A model generated the notes under the pieces. It saw only the letters and a list, made by a program, of their open reading frames with translations, did no database searches and was not told the origin of the DNA. A program made the position numbers and the translations under genes. From Theobroma cacao (taxonomy: Eukaryota > Streptophyta > Magnoliopsida > Malvales > Malvaceae): a stretch of DNA of 64,000 nucleotides. The stretch lies in NCBI RefSeq assembly GCF_000208745.1, contig NC_030858.1, forward strand, positions 3,434,563 to 3,498,562. The letters run 5' to 3'. This document shows positions 50,891-63,529 of the stretch, in pieces (within the stretch, counting starts at the first letter, position 1; each line of letters starts with the position of its first letter).

Positions 50891-52234
50891 GTAAAATCAT
50901 TGTTAATTGCAAAAGTTGTTGAAACTAAAATCTATTTAATTATTACTATTAAATAAGTAGTTTATATCATTTAAATAATTGAGAATATGTACCAAAACAT
51001 ATGAATCGCTGATTGTCATGTAATCTCTTGCTAAAAAATTAAGATTAGAATCTTCTTTCTTCAAATAAAAAAAATGAGATTGAATTAATTTTTAGTGACT
51101 GTACTAATAGCAATAATCAAATTTAGAAAGGGAAAGACAAAAAGAATCCCTTATCACTAATCATAAAAACCACCAAGTAGCCATGGTTGGATCATGTTAT
51201 GATAGCATGTTTGGTTAAAAGAATAAAATAGAGAAATATTTTGAGTTGTTAAAAATTAAGCAAGGTATTTTTAAAAGTTCATCATTTTTTTTGATTTGGA
51301 TAGATATATATATATAATCAAATTATTATAGTTTATTGTTTGTGTCTTAATTTTATTAGGAGAGAGATAATGGTGCGAAACACCGTCCACTACATAGAAT
51401 AAGACAAGATTGATAAAAGAATTGAAAACCTTTGCATTTCTGAGGACTCTCTAGCTCCTTCTCCCATGTACATGTAAATTGGGAGAATATCTTCATGCCA
51501 ATGTAGTAATTGAGGAGAATCTAATAATTGCTATTAATCTCTTGGTACTTGGATTAAATAGAGAATGGAATTAACAAATCAAATGTTTAATGAATAACAA
51601 GCATCAAGTAGAATGAAAATTGATATTTGTTAGGTGTTTTGTTATATTTAAGATTGCTCTAGTGTTTTTTCTTTTGTTGTTGCAAGTTGTGGTATTGTTT
51701 TTTCCTTTGTTATTATTAGTTGTTGTTTATGCTATATTTTTTATCATGTGGATAAAGTTTGATATTTTTAATTATATTGAGACTATGTTTATTTCTCTTT
51801 TATCACTATGATTATTTGTTTTATAAATAAATTGTTGACGTATGGTACAAAAGAATGTCTTCACCTTCGGTCATTGCTTCTCAATGTTCAAAAAGAACAA
51901 AAAGAAATTGGAATTTTGATGAGAATGTTGTATATATCATGAATGGCTAATTTGCACAATAAGGGAATATATTATATAGATATTGATTTTAGAGGTAGTT
52001 ATAGTTAGAGCTTGAAAGGATGACTGTCAAAAAATTATCAAATGAGAATTTGAAGGCCAAACCTTACATAGAATAAAAAATAAAGTCTTTGAAGAAACAC
52101 TGGACCCTGTATATGTTATAGTACGAGAGAATTATACTAATGGATTTGATTGAGACAATCAAAGGAACATGGTTGACCATAGTTATTGCTGAAAATTCTA
52201 TATGAGAATCTTACATATGGTAGTTATGGTTTTT
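50891..52234. other. AT-rich intergenic DNA
   Basis: No gene or defined element is visible. Confidence 0.4.
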
Positions 52235-52330
52235 TTTTTTTTTTATAATTAGAAAAAAGGGATTTGAATCTTACTCTTTAGGTAAATGAATAATGCATTA
52301 ACCAATGAATCAAATGCTCGGGGTGCTATA
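52235..52330 (+). repeat. SINE-like fragment (copy A)
   Basis: Poly-T, then GATTTGAATCTTACTCTTTA, then ATGCATTAACCAATGAATCA and AATGCTCGGGGT. The same sequence in reverse orientation is at 58295-58395. The motif is common in plant short dispersed repeats. Confidence 0.5.
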
Positions 52331-52374
52331 TGGTAGTTATGTTGATTGAACTTGTTTAAGTATTTGTATTTAAC

Positions 52375-52815
52375 AAATTATTATTAAAATATAATATATG
52401 ATATTTTTGTCTTTTAAATAAAATATTACTAAAATGTAATGAAAAATATTTTTTACTTTTGATAAAAATATTATTAAATTACAATAAAAGGGTGTTTTAT
52501 GTTTTGGTGAAAATATTATTAAATTATGTAAAGGATAATTTCATCTTTTGTATAAATATTATTAAGTTATAATAAAAGGTATTTTTGTATTTTGTTAAAA
52601 ATATTATTAAATTATAATAAAAGGTAATTTTATCTTTTACCATAGATACTATAAAATTATAATAATGAAGGGTATTTTTGTATATTGGTGAAAATATTAT
52701 TAACTTATAGTAAAGGTTAATTTTTTCCTATGACATAAATATTACTAAATTATAATAAAGTTTATCTTTTGAAAAAAATAATTTAAAGTATAATAAAATA
52801 TATTTTTACCATTTT
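52375..52815. repeat. AT-rich minisatellite, unit about 55-60 bases
   Basis: About eight diverged copies of AAATATTATTAAATTATAAT followed by AAAAGGTATTTTTGTCTTTT. Periodicity is clear by eye; unit lengths vary. Confidence 0.85.
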
Positions 52816-53313
52816 ATCACTTATTCCATGATTATTTTAAAATTATTCTTGTCAATCAATTAAAATGAATATCATAACCCTAAACCCTAAATCTTAAAAA
52901 CATGACAAAAATTGTAGACAGTAGATTCCAACCTGTTATTTACTATATCATATATTAATCCTGTTGCTCAAATGAGGCCCAAGTCCTAACCTTTCCTTTA
53001 TCTTTTTCTTTTTCCTATTTTTCTCAGATTTGAATCGATTCTTGTATTATGAAATACTGTACAAAATTTGGAGATGAATAATAGGACTTTCTTTTATTAA
53101 TATCTATACCCAACCGAAGAACTAAAATTATGAAACAGAGAGGATTTAAAACAGGGATGAGCAAGCCTTTGAATTTTGATAGAAAACAAGATAGTAAAAC
53201 ATAGTTTGATCTATTTAATTACTATGAACCCTGTAAATAATTGAGAACCTGACGTAACAAGTGATGTTAGTGGCCGGAGAAAAAGGCTATCATCAGGTGG
53301 CATCTATCATTTA

Positions 53314-53505
53314 TCATCCATAATCAAAATTGCGAAGAGGATTATCTTCAGTTTCTGCATCCATTGTAGGTGTGGATGGGGACCGATTTCGGATCAGGCC
53401 TGTTAGCACTCTAAAGATTGCGATAGGGAGATAACGGGGAAGACAAAGGAAGCAGCCACGTGCCCCTGATTGGCCAGTTGCTCCAGTTTCGCAGGCAGAG
53501 ATAGA
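53314..53505 (-). other. Orphan coding-like tail next to hAT element
   Basis: Minus-strand frame reading CETGATGQSGARGCFLCLPR, then YLPIAIFRVLTGLIRNRSPS and TPTMDAETEDNPLRNFDYG before a stop. It is richer in GC than its surroundings and has a hydrophobic stretch. The hAT element begins a few bases upstream of its readable start, and no matching exon was found beyond the element. It may be the last exon of a gene lost or interrupted by the insertion. No family is recognised. Confidence 0.3.
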
Positions 53506-54843
53506 CCTGTCAGTATGGGCCGGGACGGGCCGGTCAAGCCCAAGCACTTATAGGCTGAAAAATATAAGTTGGGCTGGGCCAGCTCATTTTTTATATAGAC
53601 TGTCAAATCTCTAACCCAACCCACCCCTTGTTAGCCCATGGGCCAAGCTGGGTGAGCCCATATTTTTCAAAATTTGTTTTTACTCTTTCTCCCCTTAATT
53701 ATTCTATAATTATTGAAATACATCTCCCCTTAATTTTTTTAAATTAAAAATATAAACATGCATTTTATTTATTATTGAATCAAATATTCATGTAACAGAC
53801 CAATATTGCTTTCCATTACATCCATTTTTGCATTATTATGCTCTTGTCCAATTGATTGTACATGATTTACCTTAAGCAATTCAAGACAGCTACATGGATG
53901 AACAAGATTATATAATTCACCAAAAAAGGCAACTCTATACTAGTTTTCATTCTTATTTATGGGCAGACAGGAGGAGTTACTATCCCTTTTGTGTATTTTG
54001 TGGTGGGTACAGTAACTAATCTTTGCAAGGATAAAAAGTGTTGAAACTTACGACTGAAAGTGACTTTGGTATTTACATAGTTTTACCTAAAAGGCACCAG
54101 GAAAACCTTGAAGATTGCATAGTTAAAGCTAGCATCGAGGTTCTTTGGTTCAGTATCATCTCAATTCAAAAAGGCTTTTATGGGATCCTCTTCGACAAGC
54201 CGGACCCTTTTCTTCCCATTGCTAGCAAATGGAGGGAACTGTTCCGGATATGAACTTGCAGAATATCCGAATAAAGTCGAGGAGCCTTCAGGTGTAGGAT
54301 GAAGAGAGGTTTGGGGCTGACTATACCTAAATTGTCGGATGGGGATGGGGATTTGAGAGAGCAAAACTCAACTGTTAGCTGCTGTTGTAGGTTGAAGGAA
54401 AGATTGAAAGAACACCAGAAGGGGGAAGGGCTGAACTGCTGAAGCCTGAAAGCTGATGGTCGATGGGGATGGGGATTTGAGAGACCAAAACTCGACTGCT
54501 GACTGTTGTTGTAGGCTGAAAGAAAGAGTGAAAGAACGGCAGAAAGGGGATTGGGGGAAGGGCCGAATTGGAGAATTGTTGAAGCCTGAAACGGTGTCGG
54601 GTTGGGTTGGGTAATTTTTTTTTCATAAAAAAAATTATGAAATACTAAAATAGGCCATTTTTAAATTTAATTTTTTTGGCCCACCTGACTGGCTGGATCA
54701 ATCCGGATTAGCCTCCTAATCAAACGGGCCAGCCCATCTAGACTTGGGTTTAATTTAGGTTGAAATTTTTATGACCCATCTCATCTTATATTTCATAAAA
54801 AAATGGATAAACTTGATGGGCTAGGCCCATATTGACAAGTCTA
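53502..54843. mobile_element. Non-autonomous hAT element, 1342 bases
   Basis: The left end TAGACCTGTCAGTATGGGCC and the right end (reversed) TAGACTTGTCAATATGGGCC match at 18 of 20 bases. It is flanked by an 8-base near-duplication, GGCAGAGA (53494-53501) and GGCAAAGA (54844-54851), with 7 of 8 bases the same. TIR sequence and 8-base target site indicate a hAT element. GGGCC-rich subterminal repeats are also typical. There is no transposase. Confidence 0.85.
54338..54595. repeat. Internal tandem duplication in the hAT element
   Basis: Two units of about 120 bases begin at GATGGGGATGGGGATTTGAG near 54340 and near 54462. Both continue through AAAACTC.ACTG and GTAGG(T/C)TGAA to GAAGCCTGAAA. They have diverged moderately. 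Confidence 0.8.
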
Positions 54844-54851
54844 GGCAAAGA

Positions 54852-56352
54852 TCTGAATTTCATGCCCAAAAATTATTAACTAAACCAACTCGGGCATGAA
54901 CCTCAATTGAGGCTCAAAGACACGTTGCTCTTAGATTAAACCCAACGCTGAATCTTGTACTGCCACTAGTTTTTTAGGCCTAATTCATTGTTCAAGATTC
55001 TGCAGTATAAGGTCATTTCTAGTTAAAACGAAGTCATGAATTCTGGTCGATAATCCACATTCTGCTTTATAACTACAGAGCATTTTTGCAATAATTTCGA
55101 GAATAAAGCAAACTTGTAAAACTTGGCTGTTCATTAATTATCTCATTTGATCTCTGGGGATTGAAATATAGTTGTACTGACCACTTAAACTTCGGAGAAT
55201 AAGCTTTAAATGGGATGGGCCATGGACAATCTTTTTTCTTTGTTGGATAAATGGGCCATGGATAATCTTGTACTTCAAGGAATTAATTTGCTCATTCCAG
55301 TCTGGCCTATGGCTGTTCAATTGTCTATGTCCCGAGAGAACTCATTCTCCATCAGTTCGTCCCACCGTGAAGGTATCAGGTGTTTGCTGGGTCCTAGTAG
55401 TATGTAATATGCTCTTTGATTTTTTTTTGTTTGCCTGTTTTGCTCTCTTAAAATCTCTTAATTTTGAAAGCCTCTGCTCACCGAACATAACTAAATCAAA
55501 TAAATATAGAAGGAAACTGAAAATCATTCTAAAAATGAATTCCTTGTGGGAAATGTTCCTCGTCATCTTCCTGGAGTCATTGTTAGACTGTTATACTTTG
55601 ATTTACTTTATCAGTTGCCCCATTATGTAAAATATGCTTTCTTCATTTTTATTATCTCTATAAGATATTGTAGTAACTTCATTATTGAATGGTTTTCTGA
55701 TCATTCTAATTATCACCATCTAAATATTTTGGATAGAGAAAAGCTTTAGAATCCTCACACACCAAATTTTGACGTCAAAATTTAGCATTTAAACTATAGC
55801 ACCATCACTAAATTTACCAATGAATTTTTGGTGTTGGAGGCAATTAATCCAGCCATAAACAAATTAAATGCTCACCAAGTTCAGAGAAGGAAAGATATAT
55901 TGGTTTCTTTTCATTTTCTTTTTTGCTGTAATGGGAATCACATGCATGTTGGACCTATAATTGATAGAAATCTTGAAATATATTAATCAAAGTCATTATC
56001 ATCCGGTTGTAAAATTGGGTCTTTGGACCTAATGTTTGTGAACTAATCAGCATGCCATTCTTGGATGTTGGATACTTTAATATGCTTAATTAAAGAGTCA
56101 GCAACAAGAGGAGAGAGAGGAGTGGTTAAGTGAAGCTGTTTAAAAGTCTTGACAGACGTAAAACGTTTTCGAACAACGGCATATGCAACCAAATTCTGTG
56201 AACAATAAGACTGGCGGCTGCGTAACCTTGTTTGGCTTCTTCCATTTGATTAGCAAGTACATATTTTTCCTTAGAATTGCCATGCTGAAAGCTGTCCAAA
56301 TTCAAAAGCTAGAGGCCCTGATTACTGTGGGATTCTCACCGTCACGCAAATC

Positions 56353-56390
<38 letters not shown>

Positions 56391-57139
56391 CAAAGATTCT
56401 TGACGAATCACGCAAACAGAAAAGCTAAAAATTTGATAAACCAAAGAGAATTTGACACTGCCCCCAAGTCGGTGCATGAAGTATGGACAAGGGCCCCCCC
56501 ATAATTTATAGTCAAATGCTTTCAAGAAGCATAATTGAAATCGGAAAAAGGGTTGCATTAAAAACCAAAATTCTTCTATGAAAGTTTCAAAAGATTAGAT
56601 TGATGGATCCATGCCAATGAGAATCGAAAGAAACAGTGAAAGTTGTCGAATCGATGCTCAATTAAACAATTAATGGTCCCTAACCAAGATTATCTTTCGA
56701 CAATAAAGTAAAAAGCAAAGGTATTTATTACTTTGAAAGAGTACGTGTGTGATAACGAATACGGAAAATACTGCCAATACATAACGAAGACGAATACGAT
56801 ATGTGGCCAACAATTGAATGGATGTTTCGCAAGAGACAGAGAAAGACCGCGTGCACTTTTATGGCTTCTTCTTCTTCAAAAGGAGCAAAGCTGTAACGCG
56901 TTTTCGCGTCTACTATCTTTAAAGCGATACCCTCTTTAATTAGTGCCTTCACTATTTTTGAAAAAGAAGCCCCCATGCCTCATGTCTCAGGATATATTCT
57001 TAGAAAATTCGAATAATTTAGTTTTTGCCTATACGCTATTACTGCAAAGGATTCTTGTTGTGCCAATTAATGGGTGGTAAACCAAACATACAGTGAAAAA
57101 TCATTATTAACTTATGCACATGAAACTTATAATTGTATA
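54852..57139. other. Intergenic DNA without a recognised gene
   Basis: Several short open frames (for example 55268-55630 and 56183-56428) lack any family feature. A GA microsatellite lies at 56353-56390. Confidence 0.4.
56353..56390. repeat. (GA)n microsatellite
   Basis: Nearly uninterrupted GA run with one extra A near the middle. Confidence 0.95.
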
Positions 57140-57395
57140 TTTAAAAAAAATTAAAATTTGATGTATTAATAATGTACAATTTTTATACACTGTGAGATCA
57201 CCGAATCTTAACACTTCATTAATAAGTTAAAAAAAATAAAATTCACTTTTTATTTTTTTCAAAATAATAAAGTTCCAGAATAACACCAACTTTTTAGTTT
57301 CTTTCAAATAATACCTCATTGATGAGGTGTTAAAATTTAGTCATATGATAGTGTATAAAAAGTATATATTGTCAATGTATCAAATATTTTTCCTT
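57140..57395. repeat. MITE-like repeat upstream of second pectin methylesterase
   Basis: The left arm (TTTGATGTATTAATAATGTA, TTTTTATACACTGTGAGATC, TTAACACTTCATTAATAAG) mirrors the right arm read in reverse (TTTGATACATTGACAATATA, TTTTTATACACTATCATATG, TTAACACCTCATCAATGAGG). A second copy lies at 62455-62690. Confidence 0.7.
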
Positions 57396-59097
57396 TAAAA
57401 AATATTTTAGATTTTTCTTTCATTATGACAATATAGCTAGGACAAATTAAAACAATTATGAATTGTTTGATTGGATTGTTTCACATAAACCGTATGGTTT
57501 AAATTTGAGTATTACATGACAGCATTCTAGGGTTATCTTGTCAATTAAGAAAAATAAAATAAAGTAATTGAAAAGAAATCGAAAGAAAGTAAAATAAAAA
57601 ATAATAATATGGTTTTCATGTTTGGGATATGTATGTGGATTTTCAATATATGGAAAAAGGCTTGACACAGCACTCAAAAGCAATTAATGGGGTTTTAGTC
57701 GTTTAGGAAAGTCGAAAGAGAAGTTAGACGGTTTTTTCTCTTTGTGAATGCAATAGTTAGGTACAGATCTCTACAATTGTTTGATTGCGCTTTTCTATTA
57801 TATTTGAAATTATCATGGAATCCCTTGTTTAATTGAAATTTTCCCCATTTCTATGGATAGGCTGAGAGACATTACTTAGAAAGGAAGAAAAAAAGAATTG
57901 CAATGCAGAGGCATGTGGTTTTTCTTTTATTCTCTTCTAATGAAACCAGCAGAGAGAATTTGTCGTCTAGTGGGTTTTCTTTACAACCTTCCTAACATGT
58001 TCTGAAATCTAGGTCTGATAAAATTAGTAACTTCAGTGTAACAGTATAGGCACCATTATTAACCCTTGAAAAGAAGAAAGGACTCAGCTTGTATAACTAT
58101 GAACACATGCATGCCCTTGCCTTACTCCCCTCCCTCTTCCTTCATAAGCAGATGAACATGTCATGGGTCCCGGAGCTATCCATACATAGTTCAAAATTAA
58201 AAATTATGGGTTTTTTTTTATTAAAAAATTTAGAAAAATTTTGGGAAAAGATAATGAGGATAAAAGGGAATTAGACTCAAACAAAATATACAAAACACCC
58301 GAGCATTAAGTTTATTGGTTAATGCATGATCCCCTGCATAAAGAGTAGAATTCGAATATCTCATCTCTCAATTATAAAAAAAAAATAAAAAAAATATACA
58401 AATTTTTACAAAAAAAAAGGGTTTTGATAAATTTGCATGTTAATTTGAGATCATAAGGGCGTTTGTTTCCTTTGTTGCTCTTTTGATAAATTAAAAGCAT
58501 AGTTTAATTTCATATTGATATATTGTAAGTTGTTGAAACATTTCTGAATAAATTCATTTTTATTTTTAATTGTAAAACTATTAATTATTGAGAGAAGTAA
58601 ATTAAAATTTAGATTTCTTTTGCCTTCCATAGCTAAAGGGGGAATGCGAATTATATACACGTGATCTGTAATTAAATGGTTGATACTTGACATAAACATA
58701 TAGAAGAAAAAGGTGGGAGACATTTGGAGTAAATATAGGCGAAGTGAAACCTTGAGCAATGGGCAGGCACACAAGACTAGATGATGCCCCTCGTTTGGGT
58801 TTAAGCAATAAAAAATCCTCACTTTTTTCACCGCCGACACAAGGATAAATAGACCACACCCAACATTGTGACTGATACACTGACTCATGGCACCCTAGTC
58901 GTCGATCATCTCCACGACTCCCACCTTCCTTCTTAAATTCCTTCACCTTCCCATCTAACTCTCAAACTCCTAGCTATACAGCCTTATAACCTCCGCTCCT
59001 CTTTCTTCCATAAATTCATTAGAGCTCTCTCTCTATTCTTCACAACATGCTAATCTTCTTTCTTTATTTATAATTATATATCTTCATTCTTTAGCAT
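57396..59097. other. Promoter region of the second pectin methylesterase
   Basis: AT-rich to about 58650, with a SINE-like fragment at 58295-58395. The last 200 bases are pyrimidine-rich and probably contain the leader. No gene is supported; the minus-strand frames at 58451-58946 have no recognisable feature. Confidence 0.45.
58295..58395 (-). repeat. SINE-like fragment (copy B, inverted)
   Basis: Reverse complement resembles 52235-52330: GAATTCTACTCTTTATGCAG, then ATGCATTAACCAATAAACTT and AATGCTCGGGTG. Confidence 0.5.
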
Positions 59098-61983
59098 ATG
59101 TTACCCAAAAACATGCCAAATTTCTCCTCACATTCATTGTTGGTCTTGTTGGTTGCTCTTTATTTGTGCTGTACCTCATATGCAACCTCCAGTAGTGATG
59201 ATTTTCTGGGAGCTGAGTGCTTAAATGTGCCTGTAGCCGAGTTTGTAGGCTCTCTAAGAACCACCATTGATGCTGTAAGAAAAGTGACCTCCATCGTCTC
59301 TCAGCTTGGAGGCTTTTTTGGTGATTTTCGACTTTCTAATGCCATCTCTGATTGCCTTGATCTGCTGGACTTTTCTGCTGATGAGTTGAGCTGGACTCTG
59401 TCTGCTTCCCAGAATCCTAAGGGTACTTTACTATGTCTTAGCTCCTTAAGAATCTTCCTTTTTCTTTTCTTGTACCTATTGCTGGCCTTTTTCCTTGAAA
59501 AAGTTTAATACATATGGAAGCATATGATTCCCAATCACTTTTTCCTCCTTTGGCGTTTTAATGAAATTATAAGAAAGCATGTGTTTACATGCAACTTTTG
59601 TGGTGGCTAGGTAACTGTATGCAATCTCAACTACATTAGCTAACTACATCTGCCTTTGTTTAATTTTCAGTTAATGTCTTACACATATTTGAGGTCCTAT
59701 ATAAATAATAAAACTAGTACTTAAAAAGATAAGCATTTACTTATATGCAGCTAAAAATAACAGCACTGGTGATCTAAGTTCCAATTTGAGGACATGGCTG
59801 AGTGCTGCAATGGCTAATCAGGCGACATGCATTGATGGGTTTGAGGGTACAAGTAGCGTGATCAAACCTGTAGTGGCAGGGAGCCTTAATCAAGTCACGT
59901 CGCTGGTCAGTGACCTTCTCACCATGGTGCACCCCGGTCCCAGTTCAAAATCGAATGGAGGTACCAGCAATGGTGGTAGCAAAGAAGGAGGAGGAGCCGC
60001 TGCTGGTGGTCATCCGGGCCAGAAACTAGCAAATAACAAGAACCAATTTCCATCATGGGTGAAAAGGGAGGACAGAAAATTGTTAGAGGTAAACGGGGTA
60101 TCAGCTGATGTTGTGGTTGCAGCAGATGGGACTGGAAACTTTACTAGCATAATGGATGCAGTTGCTGCAGTACCCGACTACAGCATGAGCAGATATGTTA
60201 TTTACATTAAGAAGGGTTTATATAAAGAGAATGTAGAAATTAAGAAGAAGAAATGGAACCTTATGATGGTTGGTGATGGAATGGACGTTACAGTAATATC
60301 TGGAAATCGAAGCTTCATTGATGGTTGGACCACGTTTCGATCAGCAACTTTTGGTAAGAAGTATAATCAATTATTTTAGTGGACTTTTGTTATATTGGTT
60401 GAATTTGTTAAGTTTTAAGACCCACAGCATCATCAGTTTTCTTTGCGAAAAGGGAGGAAGCCATAAGCACTCGTGGCAGCCCATTAGAGCATAACTTCAT
60501 ATCTATAAAATCCCTACTGAAAATTCAATGCTGGGGTTGATCCTATGCCTCCATGGCTCAACTAGTCAACCTCCTTGAGGGCATGGGTTGGGGTCATTAT
60601 TTACTGCCACTAGGTAGCATAGATGCATTCATTTAAAATTAGTTTGTACAAAAATTAATTATCCTTGTTAAGGACGTTTGTATCACATTTTTCGAGTGCT
60701 ACGAGTTGGCGTGTTCCAACTTGACATCCCAAGAACCCATACCTGCATGGGTTGTATGTATGGAAATATGATGTTGCCCCCTGACATTTTTTCTGGTTTT
60801 CACAACAGTAATATGATGAAACGTTTATAAAAGACGTATTTTTTCCCCATCTAACTTTCCTCAGATGAGAAAAATAATAAATTTTTCAAAACAAGTAGAG
60901 AGCTGTATCCCCTGTTTCTACCATTCTACATACTTCTTGGCTTACGGTATTTAGTGATTCTGCACTTCTTGGCTACCTGTGATTTCTAGAGGTCAAAATG
61001 AAGAAGCTTTGTAGAACTAAAAGTAAAAAGTTTCCAGAGTGAATCACATGGGTAGTTTGATTTTTGATAACCAACAACAAGAAAGATCTAAGACTTGCAA
61101 CGTGAAATACTCTATAGGGTTAGAGAACAGATCAATTTGGGGCCATTAATGTTCTTCTCTCTTAAGATTTTTAGTAAGAATCTTGAAATTGTTATGGTGC
61201 ATAGCTATTTTCGATATTGTCCTTTTTTTTTTTTCATTATTGTTATTCTAATATGCATCACATATTTTGTCTTAAACTCTTGCAGCTGTAAGCGGAAGAG
61301 GATTCATAGCAAGAGACATAACATTTGAGAACACAGCAGGGCCCCAGAAACACCAAGCAGTGGCATTGCGATCCGACTCTGACCTGTCAGTTTTCTTCCG
61401 ATGTGCTATTAGGGGCTACCAAGATTCGCTCTATACTCACACAATGCGCCAATTTTTCCGGGAATGTAAGATCACTGGCACTGTGGATTTCATTTTTGGT
61501 GATGCAACTGTGGTCTTCCAGTACTGTCAAATCCTAGCCAAGCAAGGTCTACCAAACCAGAAAAACACGGTCACAGCGCAAGGCCGGAAAGACCCGAACC
61601 AACCTACAGGCTTCTCTATTCAATTCTGCAATATCTCAGCTGATACAGATTTGTTACCTTTTGTTAACTCCACTGCTACATACCTTGGGAGACCCTGGAA
61701 GCTGTATTCAAGAACTATTATCATGCAATCCTACATTAGTAATGCTATAAGGCCAGAAGGGTGGCTTGAGTGGAATCAAGATTTTGCTTTGGACACATTG
61801 TACTATGCAGAGTTCATGAATTTTGGGCCAGGGGCTGGTCTTGGTAGCAGAGTTAACTGGCCTGGCTACCATGCCTTAAATAACTCTGAACAAGCTGCTA
61901 ATTTTACGGTGGCTCAATTCATTGAAGGAAACTTGTGGTTACCGTCAACTGGCGTTAAATACACAGCAGGATTGGCGGTATAA
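59098..61983 (+). CDS. Pectin methylesterase, PME44-like
   Basis: Three exons, 59098-59422, 59751-60353 and 61286-61983, join in phase to 541 residues. A signal peptide follows ATG 59098 (SLLVLLVALYLCCTSYATS). The PMEI-like pro-region has CLDLLDF and NQATCIDGF, but near its start only a single cysteine (GAECLNVPVAEFVGSL) where many relatives have two. A Gly/Ser-rich linker (SNGGTSNGGSKEGGGAAAGG) leads to a DRKLLE processing motif. The catalytic domain has KHQAVALR, YQDSLY, VDFIFGDATVVF and LGRPWKLYSRTI, so both active-site aspartates and the arginine are present. Exported to the wall to demethylesterify homogalacturonan. Intron positions match the other pectin methylesterase only at the second intron. 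The likeness to Arabidopsis PME44 (At4g33220) rests on gene context and overall form. Confidence 0.92.
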
Positions 61984-62454
61984 TGAAGCAATCGATGTAG
62001 CTTCCTTAATGTATTTAATGTAGCACATCTTTTTTCATATATTATTGGTGCTAAGTTTTGTGTAGAATCCTTTCTTTTGCCTGTTTCAACTTTCAAGTCT
62101 CTTATCTTTGTGTCTCTGTTAAAGATCTCCAATTAGCTGTCATGACTCACCAAGGGATCAATCTGCATAATCAAGCCCTGACGGCCTCTGAATTCTGAGA
62201 GACGATTATTCGTGCAGACAAGTCATTACAATTTGTCTGAATATTGTAATGAAAATTGAAAGCTGAGATGTGAGATTAGTTGGTTTTATTGTGGAAAAGA
62301 GGATGAAATTTCACTCTTTGTCATGATATTTAAACCACTTAGCCAATTATAAAAGCTTATGGTTTGTAAAATTTACAGTCAAAAGTCAATCTTATGGGTA
62401 TATGTTTATAATTTGTTAAAGGTTCCACTTTTGTATAGTTACCATTAATATACA

Positions 62455-62690
62455 TTAAAGATTAATATTTGATGCGTTAACAATTTATAACTTTTATACA
62501 TTATTACATCATTAAATCTTGACATTTCATTAATGAAGAAAAAAGAATAAGGTGCAGTTTTTATTTCCTTCAAAATAATAAAGTCTCAAAATTATACCAA
62601 CTTTTTATTTCTTTCAAAAAAATACTTCATTAATAAGGTGTTAGAATTTAATGACATTTTCATATATTAATTAAATGCAGAATCCCCTTT
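62455..62690. repeat. MITE-like repeat downstream of second pectin methylesterase
   Basis: Same family and orientation as 57140-57395. Shared blocks include CTTTTTATTTC.TTCAAA-like runs, TTCAAAATAATAAAGT and ACCAACTTTTTA. The right arm is shortened. Confidence 0.7.
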
Positions 62691-63529
62691 AAACAAATAA
62701 TTTTAATTATTTGACCTTGAAGGGTTACAAGTTAATCAAGTTAAATCTCCCCAAGGCAACATGTCAAGCCTGCACTTTTCATTGGCCATATCTCCCAAGA
62801 CATTTGTGGCTAAGTTATATACACATTTGTGCACAGTTCCGATTGCATTTTAACTTTGATTATTTGTAGGTGGTCATGTTATAAAAGGGAAAGAAATACA
62901 GCATAATTTTCATACGATGTAGCGTTCAATAAATTACCAAGTGATATCTCAGCCACCCGACGAAGATCCGCCGTCGCTGTTGGAGAAAACACAAGGCTGG
63001 ATGGTCGTTATTGGAGCAAATTTGCTCAAGTTCATCATTGGTTATTGCATGAGAATGGCTTAGCATGCATAAAACAAAAACGACTAGATGGTGGAGAGAT
63101 ACCAAACCATCTTGAATATATGAATCAAGTATTAGGATAAGTAACATTTCTCAAATATAAACTTAATTTGCTAATAAATGCTTTAAAGGAGAAATAATTA
63201 TGTAATACCCGTAAGAGACTCATCCAATAATATAATGTCGACTGTCAACAATTTTCTCCATTAATGAAGTACATTACTTGTTTGAACCAAATAGCTAAAT
63301 CACTGTTCAACATAGAATAGGCCATCATCCCCCCCACCCCTGGCGGCCCCGACGTGTCATTATCGATTAAAAAATTTATACATAAATAATTTTATTTGAT
63401 CCATACTTTTGTCTCCCACTCTTTTTCTTTTGGGTCAAATATTGCCTCTTATCTTTTAAAATTGATGATTGAAAATATATAAAGAGAAGGATAGAATCAT
63501 ATCACGTACTTTCACCAGAAAACCCAAGC
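62691..63529. other. Intergenic DNA
   Basis: No gene is supported. A short minus-strand frame at 62926-63147 is not convincing. Confidence 0.4.

Noticed and set aside
55268..55630. 120-codon plus-strand frame
   Set aside because: Composition is that of AT-rich intergenic DNA, with no family motif, exon partner or promoter context.
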